Assembly (NCBI GenBank): GCA_005656395.1
Contig: SRSI01000059.1
Span: 1 to 64,000, forward strand
Reading direction: 5' to 3'
DNA: 64,000 nt
Origin: Strongyloides papillosus
Taxonomy: Eukaryota; Nematoda; Chromadorea; Rhabditida; Strongyloididae
Shown here piece by piece: positions 57,396-64,000 of the stretch. Made by a program: the position numbers and the translations under genes. A model generated the notes under the pieces. It was not told where the DNA came from. It did no database searches and saw only the letters and a program-made list of their open reading frames with translations. Numbering within the stretch: the stretch's first letter is position 1; every line of letters starts with the position of its first letter.

Positions 57396-59824
57396 TTAAT
57401 AAGGCTGTCCATGTGGTATTGGTGGCTGGAGAGGGGGGAGACCTCGGTGATCCTCTTCATCGGGATGTTCACGTTTCAATGCCCTTCTTGCTGCTGCCTG
57501 TTCAGCGTTGAAAGCCATCTTCAGGACGAATGGGTACTTGGAGGAGGGGGTGTAGATTGGTACGTGATTGGCGATAGCTAATGCCTCTGCTGCCTCCTCG
57601 GAATTGCGGAATTTACAGGTTCCTGAGGAGCTTCCTCCATGCCTACTGAGACCTTTGGTTATAGCTACTGGACGGGGTGCACGAGCTTCCTCGAAGGCTC
57701 CGTAGATCTGCTCATCAGTCACATCGGGTGGGGCGTTGAACCAATGAAGTTCTGGGGTTGGGTAGGCAAGGCGATTCTTTACAGCCATCTCCTGAGAATT
57801 GTATCGTTGGAATTTGTTGTGAGAGAAGTCTTTGTATGATGGTGTTCCATCTAACATATCAAACGGCTGATCTGTTCCTTTTAGTGACTAAAAATATTAT
57901 TATTAAATATTGCTTTATCAAGATGATAAAAACATACATTTTGCTTAGAAGGCCTAAGGGCCAATTCAGTACCAAACATCTTAATCTCATGGAGATGTTT
58001 AATGGCATTATTCATCTCATTTCTGTTATTCATCTCCACCATACAAGTATCCGGTTTGGATCTCATAAACTTGACACGAAGGACATTCCCATAAGGACAA
58101 AGTAAATTAAAAAGCTTATCACAATTAAATTTTCATGATTAACACCATAAATCATCAATACACAACCATGGTCCTCTCTCTTATCATTACGTTGATCATA
58201 CTTACCCTCATAACCATTATCATAGTGATGTTGTTGTAGTGGTCCTGTAAACCTATCATTTCCTACTTTTTGAAAATTAGATCTATTTCTCTCGGGTGGG
58301 TAGTAGTTATCGTACCTTCCACCATCTCTAGAATCTGATCTTCTGTCGTATGAACCTCTAGTGTCTTCACGACGATCTCTGTTATTATAATTATTAATCA
58401 TTTTATCAGTTGGTGGATTATTATAGTTATCTCTTCTATTATCATAACGCCCCTCAACCGGTGGACCGTTATTCATCCTCCTCGACTCGTATGAATCTCT
58501 TCTTGAATCATAATTAGTGTTTGGGTACTCTCTCGGTGGGTAATCTCTGGGTGGAGGGATATTATTACCACCACCTCTATATCCTTGGTCATTATAATTA
58601 TCCCTACGTGGAGAGTATCTTCTATCTGTGGAATTATAATTTTGCCCATTATCATAAGGTTTATTATATGCATTATGAGATCTATCTCTTGATGGAGGAG
58701 AATATGGTTGTTCATTCCTATGTGGAGGACCTCTATTATGATATGGTTTATCATCCCTTTTCGAATCGTACTGATTATTATGACTCTGTGAATGATTATT
58801 ATAATTAGGCTGATTATTATGTGGTGGAGCAGATTGTTTTTGTTGGAAATCTATGAAAAGATAAAAGTTATTAGTTTATATATTTTTGTGTATTTTTTTT
58901 TTGTTAAAATAATTTTTAAACAGATAGTTTCCAAATATTTAAATTATATGTTGGATATTATCTTTTTTATGTTATCATGATATATATCTTTTAGATTTTT
59001 GTTTTTGTATAGGATAAACTTTTGATAAAATAAAATGTTACGTAAAAAAAACTCACTTGGTCTATCAGGAAGGGAACATGTATAGTCCCATGAATCAATG
59101 CAATTATAAGTTACTTTTACATAATCAGGTCTAGCATATTCAACCTTTAATGTACAACATTCCGAATAAATATCAGCTCCATTTATTGCAATTTTAACCC
59201 TTCGTGCATCTTCGATTGTTTCAAATTCAACTAAACAATGTATTGGTTGTTTACGAATTATAGCTATTCTAATTACTTTGGCATTGTCTTTACATATCTA
59301 AACAATTTAAAAATAATAATTTTTCACGTCTTTTAACAATAATTAATAATATAATAAAATAGTAATAATAATAAAATCCCCTAAATATTATTTTCACTTA
59401 CTCTATTGATAAGATCACAATCTATTGGATAAGTTTGATTCAAAATTGTTATACATAAAACTTTGTTTGGTTTTTCACATTCAAGACCTGTACGTTGGAT
59501 GCAATGTATATTAGAGAAAGAACAGTCTATTTGGTATCCTCTGACAAAAATAGGATTTCTACTAGATTCATTTACACATTTTTCAGCTCCATGAACTGTT
59601 TCGAACTCTACTAATGCCATCTTTTTGTGTGGCATGACGGTGGCGTACGCAACAACATCAAATTTGGAGAGGGCCTCCAGTAAATCTGCTTCTGTGGTAG
59701 CAGGATGACAACTTCGAACATTAATTACTTTGGTATGTGAAATACTAGGATTATGATAAGAATCTTCGTTTGGATTAGGACAAAAACGCTTCGTTCCTGG
59801 AGGACCGTCGTAATCAAAGGACAT
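57396..59824 (-). CDS. hrpl-1: hnRNP L-type RNA-binding protein, frame broken once in exon 3
   Basis: Minus-strand exons 59824-59402, 59297-59057, 58850-57938 and 57887-57396. Four RRM-type domains appear in the hnRNP L order. RRM1 is VINVRSCHPATTEADLLEAL, and RRM2 starts VLCITILNQTYPIDCDLI and continues across the intron (NGADIYSECCTLKVEYARP). A 120-residue Asn/Tyr/Arg/Pro-rich disordered linker follows. RRM3 runs from CVLMIYGVNHEN to GNVLRVKFMRSKPDTCMVEM, and RRM4 has LHWFNAPPDVTDEQI. The family binds CA-rich RNA and controls splicing. Near 58128 one base is lacking: the frame before gives a quick stop, while shifting restores NCDKLFNLLC as in human hnRNP L. A sequencing error is likeliest. 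The last 10 residues are Pro/Gly-rich. Confidence 0.88.
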
Positions 59825-60657
59825 ATTTTATTGTTTTCAGTTATTAATGAATGAAATTAACAAAAAAAAATTGTAATATCTAAATTGTTTCAAAAATATT
59901 AAGAATGAATGATGTGTAAAAACAATGGATGATGAGTATGATATATTAAGATATTATATTTATATAATGAAAATTAAAACATAAACGACATTATTATTAT
60001 TATCATGATGATGACTGATTGATAGAAAAAAAAGAAACATTATTATATTACTACAATTACCATTATATGTTATATGTTAATGCTTAATAAAAAATTAAAT
60101 TTTTTTATAACAAAATTTTGTACCTTTTTTTTGCTTAATTTAATACTTTTTTAAAGAAATAAAAAATACTCGAAAATTATTTACATTGTTAAGTATAAGT
60201 CTATTATAATATATATATTGCGATTAAATAATGTATTATATTTTCTTCCACACTTTTACTTTCTATTTTATAAGATATATACATGTTAAAACTTATCTTT
60301 TTAACTATCTGATTATAAGATATTCTTTCATTTTTTATATATTTAAAAGATATGATATGATATATATATACATTATAAGTAAAATATGTATATATATATC
60401 AAACCCTGTAAATGGATATTATATACATATAAGAAATAAATTTTGTACAATAGAAAACGCTGTAATGTTATGTGGATTGTTGTACCTTTATCAATAATCG
60501 ATAAATGTCTCTCGTTGTTCCCTATATATTTGTATCGTATATAAATGCATATTAAAATTTTTAAAATTTGTTAAATTTGTATACATTTTGTGAAAATTTA
60601 GATATATTTTTGTTAAAGAATATAATTAAAAATTGTTATATGTGATAACCAACTTTT
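59825..60657. other. intergenic between hnRNP L and PIG-C genes
   Basis: AT-rich, with simple TATATA runs near 60360-60400. The frame at 60231-60497 is low-complexity and not supported. It holds the promoter side of the hnRNP L gene and the 3' end of PIG-C. Confidence 0.45.
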
Positions 60658-61549
60658 TCACTTTTTATTCACAGTAGCTTCATCCCAAGGACCGTGTATA
60701 ACATTTTTAAAAGATTGCATATTTACAAATATGGTTGGAATTACTAGAAGTAAAAATATGTGAAGGAAAATATAAGAAACAAATAATGGAAAATAGGTGT
60801 TGTAAAGAAAAATTGAAATGATAGTGCTAATTATTGATGAAGCAATGAATGGAAAGTTTGGTTGAAAATGCTCTCTAATAAATAGGTTGATGTTTGGAAA
60901 AGTGTTGAAGAGACCATATGACAAGACTAGTAGAAAGTAGCTGTCCGCATTGTTGTTTACCCGCGAAATTAAAAGTATAGAGGCTGCCAATGAGATGTTT
61001 GTACTAAAATTCATATTAACGATTGGAGATGATAGACCAAAATCATGAAATATTATACTAAGGCTAAAGAACAATCCTGATGCGATGTATATTGAATCTG
61101 TGTCAATTTCTCTTCCTAACGTTCTCAAAATTGGGGATACGGCGTATGTTAGGCAGCAACAAAATAATGATTGCGTTGTAACCTGCGTCAAATGAGTTGT
61201 AAAACGTTGACCTTCTCCAGTCCAGTAAATAAATATTGCTGATATTGGTACAACTATATTAATAATAACTAAACTAGATAATGATAGTAGATTATTCATA
61301 ATAAAATAATGCCCCAAATAGAAAAAAAATATAATATTTAACTGAAGGGTAAATCTACTTGCTCCAAGTACGGAGTCCTTAAAGCTATATTTTCTAAGAT
61401 TATCTAAAAACAATTCTAAAGGTGATACCTACACATATATATAGCTTACGATTAACTGTTAATCCGTTTAAAAAATACTTTTCGGATACGTAGTTATCAG
61501 GAAAAGTTTTTTGTTGACAGTATAGAATTTTCCGCCACTCACCCATCAT
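60658..61549 (-). CDS. PIGC: PIG-C, GPI-N-acetylglucosaminyltransferase subunit
   Basis: Exon 1 is 61549-61490 and exon 2 is 61428-60658, with a 61-nt intron in phase 0; the total is 276 residues. Exon 1 gives WRKILYCQQKTFPDNY (human WQKVLYERQPFPDNY), which continues VSPLELFLDNLRKY in exon 2. About eight hydrophobic segments follow, with SPILRTLGREIDTDSIY matching human SPVLKTLTESVSTDTIY, and the end NVIHGPWDEA is the family signature. PIG-C is a membrane subunit of the ER complex that transfers GlcNAc to phosphatidylinositol, the first step in GPI-anchor synthesis. A second possible splice of 34 nt gives a longer N-terminal join, but the chosen one fits human better. It lies 178 bp downstream of the NOL9-type gene on the same strand. 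Confidence 0.9.
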
Positions 61550-61727
61550 CAAAGATGAAAAAGAGTTTTATGATGCAACAAAAATTAATGTAAATATAGC
61601 AACATTTCCCCAATACATTACAAAAAAATTATTAATGACAAAAAATTTGTACAACTAAATTTATTAACAACAAAAAATTACAATAAAATACAATAAAATT
61701 TACATATAAAAATACAAACAAAAAAAA

Positions 61728-63550
61728 CTAAGACTCTCTTATTTTTTTATATTCAATATCGTTATAGTAACGATAATCATTCTTATCATTAACATCAAAG
61801 TATCTTGAGAGGTCCTTATTCCATCCCATCCAGCCGATACTATCATTAGAACATCGTGGGTAACCAAAGTTTTTGTCACCACGAAGGCATAAGATCTCCG
61901 ATGGAATATTGAAGTCACCTGACTTGGAAAGCACATTCACCTTCAACAACTTCTCCCTAGCAATTGGAGTACAAATATCGAATGTTCTATTCACTTGATT
62001 GACATTTGTGATGATCCCGTAACCAATAAACAAGAGATTCGTCTTCCTGAAGTTGACTCTCCTTAAGGTACCCTTATAGTTGTGATTTATAACATGAAGC
62101 GAAGTATCCTTCTTGAGGTCGTGCTCACTGAATCCTCCATTATTAGCACTAGTCCTTTCACACAGAGCAACAAGGACGACATTCAAAGCATCATCGAAAG
62201 TTGTCTCCTCAAAAGTGTTCTGCTTGCCCTGTAAATGAAGCTTTACCCTCGAGAAGTCAACATGATATGACGGCCATTTAGAGAGGTTGAGGGTAAAGAA
62301 GTAGTCCGGAATCCCGTGCACGAACTTGCTGAAGTAAGCAGAGAAGAGAATCTTTCTTTTTTCAGACTTTTCAGCTTCATTATCCATAAATTCACTGTCT
62401 TCATCAGAACTCATGGGAGGCTCCACAATAACTGCTCTGTTCCCATCCCAATTCGAGGGCATATAACGTGAAGGTTTCCCCTGGCAGCAAAGTATGATCT
62501 CATCAGGTCCGGTTATCCCAACAATAGTAGTGATGAGGTCCTTTTTGTTTACCCCACGCATTGGTGGAGTATTCATTACAAGAAGATAAGACTTTTCCTT
62601 GTCCCTCTGAGTTATTTTCATAAACTCCTGAGAGATTGAAGATACCATCGTGACGTATCTTTGATCCTCTCCCTCAACACGGCTTTTCCCATAATACAAC
62701 GCATGAACAACATCTGCATTAGAATGCAAGTATGTATCAACCAGTATAGGCTCGCGCACATGTGTCAAAGACACAACACCAGGTGGAGTGAATTCTGGTG
62801 CCTCAACATTCAGGTCGGCCCAATAGACGTGGCAGTTTTTAATTCTTAGACATGTATTTACAAAATATTTACAGGAGGCCAATGCCCCATTTTCGTTTGA
62901 TCCACATCCCAAAATCTTTATAATACTTCCTTTGTTGGTGGAGGACAATTTTTGGACAACCTCCTTTACTTTAGTCTTGTAGCTGTTCGTCAACTGGCAA
63001 TCATCACGAGAGCAGCATCCCTTCTTCAACACAGCAGCGTTTTGGAATATCCGAGTTTCAATGGTGTTAGGATTTAACTTGAAGTACTGAAAAGATTAAA
63101 CATTATAGAAATGGAGTTGTGAAAACCTACATTTGGATACATAGCAATCAGTTGCAAGAGCAGTGACGGCTCATTCCTAAGAAGGTACAAAACTGCACTA
63201 TTCTTCCTGACTGACGCATAGACTCTGTCAATTGTCTCCTCATCGTCTGGGAAGAGTCTTTTCAATCGCCCATCATCCACCAAAACACCATTCTCCATGT
63301 TATTTGTGATGTTTGTGATCGTTATCTGCTCCTTCACCTTTCTAAACGATGATACAACGATCGGCTTTGAGACACTAGAGTTAGTAGTATCAACCGGGTA
63401 TCCTTGTATTTCAATCCTTCCATGGAGCACTGCCAGCTCACAGAAACCGCCAAAGTAAATATATTCGTACTTCCGCTCCACACCTGACTGGTGGAAGACC
63501 ATGATGACTCGAGTATCATTTACAAGGTTGAAAATTTCAACAGAGCCCAT
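61728..63550 (-). CDS. nol-9: NOL9/Grc3-type protein with degenerate kinase P-loop
   Basis: Exons 63550-63131 and 63086-61728, with a 44-nt intron in phase 0, give 592 residues (human NOL9 has about 700). The NOL9/Grc3 family are nucleolar polynucleotide 5'-kinases that work with the LAS1 nuclease on the ITS2 spacer of pre-rRNA. Family marks are VYWADLNVEAPEFTPPG (human LDLDPGQTEFTPPG), VREPIL, ALYYGKSRVE, LLVMNTPPMRGVNKKDL and C-terminal LLFIGYGIITNVNQ...CTPIAREKLLKVN. At about residues 200-210, where a Walker A GxxxxGK[ST] is expected, the sequence is GCGSNENGAL: the Lys and Ser/Thr are gone. The GQ after the Walker-type Asp is also changed. The gene may keep only a structural role. Confidence 0.85.
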
Positions 63551-63698
63551 GATGTGAGACTAGAAATAAAATAATGAATGAGTATGATTACGAAAAAAAA
63601 AAATTAATAAAATTATCACGAAATGAATAAAAACAATTACGAAAGATAATGAATAAAAATAACTGCAAAATAAAATGAAATAAAAATGATTAAAATAT
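63551..63698. promoter_or_regulatory. upstream region of the NOL9-type gene
   Basis: AT-rich, presumed promoter. The frame at 63560-63802 is low-complexity and overlaps the tandem repeat, so I do not treat it as a gene. Confidence 0.35.
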
Positions 63699-64000
63699 GA
63701 ATTGTTGGAATGGTTCTGGATCTTAAAGAGATAAAAAAAAGCCATCATTTTGGGGTTATGATTTTGGGCTGATAGTATGCTGAAGAGCCGATTCTGGTAC
63801 AAAGTTCATCATGGTATTTGTACCATCTTATAGTGACGATAAGGTGAATTGTTGGAATGATTCTGGATATAAAGAGACAAGAAAAGCCGTCATTCTAGGA
63901 TTATGATTTTGGGACGACAGTATACTGAAAGGGACGATTCTGACACGAAGTCTGGCATGGTTTTTTATACCAACTTATAGTGATGATACTTCCCAATACA
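63699..64000. repeat. 147-bp tandem repeat, two units at the window edge
   Basis: GAATTGTTGGAATGGTTCTGG at 63699 recurs as GAATTGTTGGAATGATTCTGG at 63846, a period of 147. The second unit follows the first through GGATTATGATTTTGGG, ACGATTCTG and TATAGTGATGATA with scattered changes. The repeat is cut by the window end and may continue. Confidence 0.75.

Noticed and set aside
60231..60497. 88-residue frame
   Set aside because: Tyr/Ile/Phe low-complexity translation of TATA-type repeats.
60658..63550. NOL9-type and PIG-C genes as an operon
   Set aside because: Same strand and 178 bp apart, but no pyrimidine-AG acceptor lies within about 60 bases of the PIG-C start; transcript data would be needed.
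1..64000. tRNA and rRNA genes
   Set aside because: No GGTTCGAATCC-type T-loop within a cloverleaf and no rRNA-like GC-rich block was found on either strand by eye; a covariance-model scan would be decisive.

Overview
The window looks like nuclear DNA of a nematode of the Strongyloides group. It is very AT-rich, introns are mostly 35-60 nt, and it carries lineage-expanded CAP/SCP-TAPS and small secreted protein genes beside well-conserved animal housekeeping genes. The species cannot be fixed by reading alone.

The window has two parts. Positions 1 to about 48,000 are accessory. From 1 to 23,000 there are four two-exon genes and one decayed exon for small secreted, transthyretin-like-type proteins. 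The four fuller genes sit as two head-to-head inverted duplications (3757-9909 and 16224-22965). Between and around them is a dense set of fold-back and terminal-inverted-repeat elements, including a 6.1-kb giant palindrome (9975-16073) with a second, separately inserted fold-back inside it. A degenerate mariner copy, a 145-bp solo LTR with target-site duplication, a single-arm relative of the giant palindrome (24170-27345) and another fold-back (28483-30085) follow.

From 31,000 to 45,400 there is a tandem array of six CAP-domain genes, all on the + strand. All have the same layout: exon 1 codes for a signal peptide, a conserved pro-region ending in a dibasic site, and a Lys/Thr/Pro-rich linker; a near-invariant 35-37 nt intron follows; exon 2 codes for the CAP domain. 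Each is preceded, 139-146 bp before its ATG, by a nearly identical promoter-like module. One copy has a premature TGA. Two broken copies of an unknown repeated-domain family (36380-37024 and about 45716-47614) lie beside CAP genes as part of a segmental duplication, and a third fragment is at 30086-30345.

Positions 48,256 to 63,550 are ordinary conserved gene space: a secreted FAD-dependent polyamine oxidase-like enzyme (+), a peroxisomal acyl-CoA oxidase (-), an NLP-7-type amidated neuropeptide precursor (+), an SLC25A32-type mitochondrial folate/FAD carrier (-), proteasome assembly factor PSMD9 (+), an hnRNP L-type RNA-binding protein (-, with an apparent 1-base frameshift), the GPI-anchor enzyme subunit PIG-C (-), and a NOL9/Grc3-type protein (-) whose P-loop lacks the catalytic lysine. 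The last 300 bases begin a 147-bp tandem repeat. I rebuilt the exon structures by hand from GT/AG sites and frame continuity; all were phase-consistent except the hnRNP L exon 3 described below.
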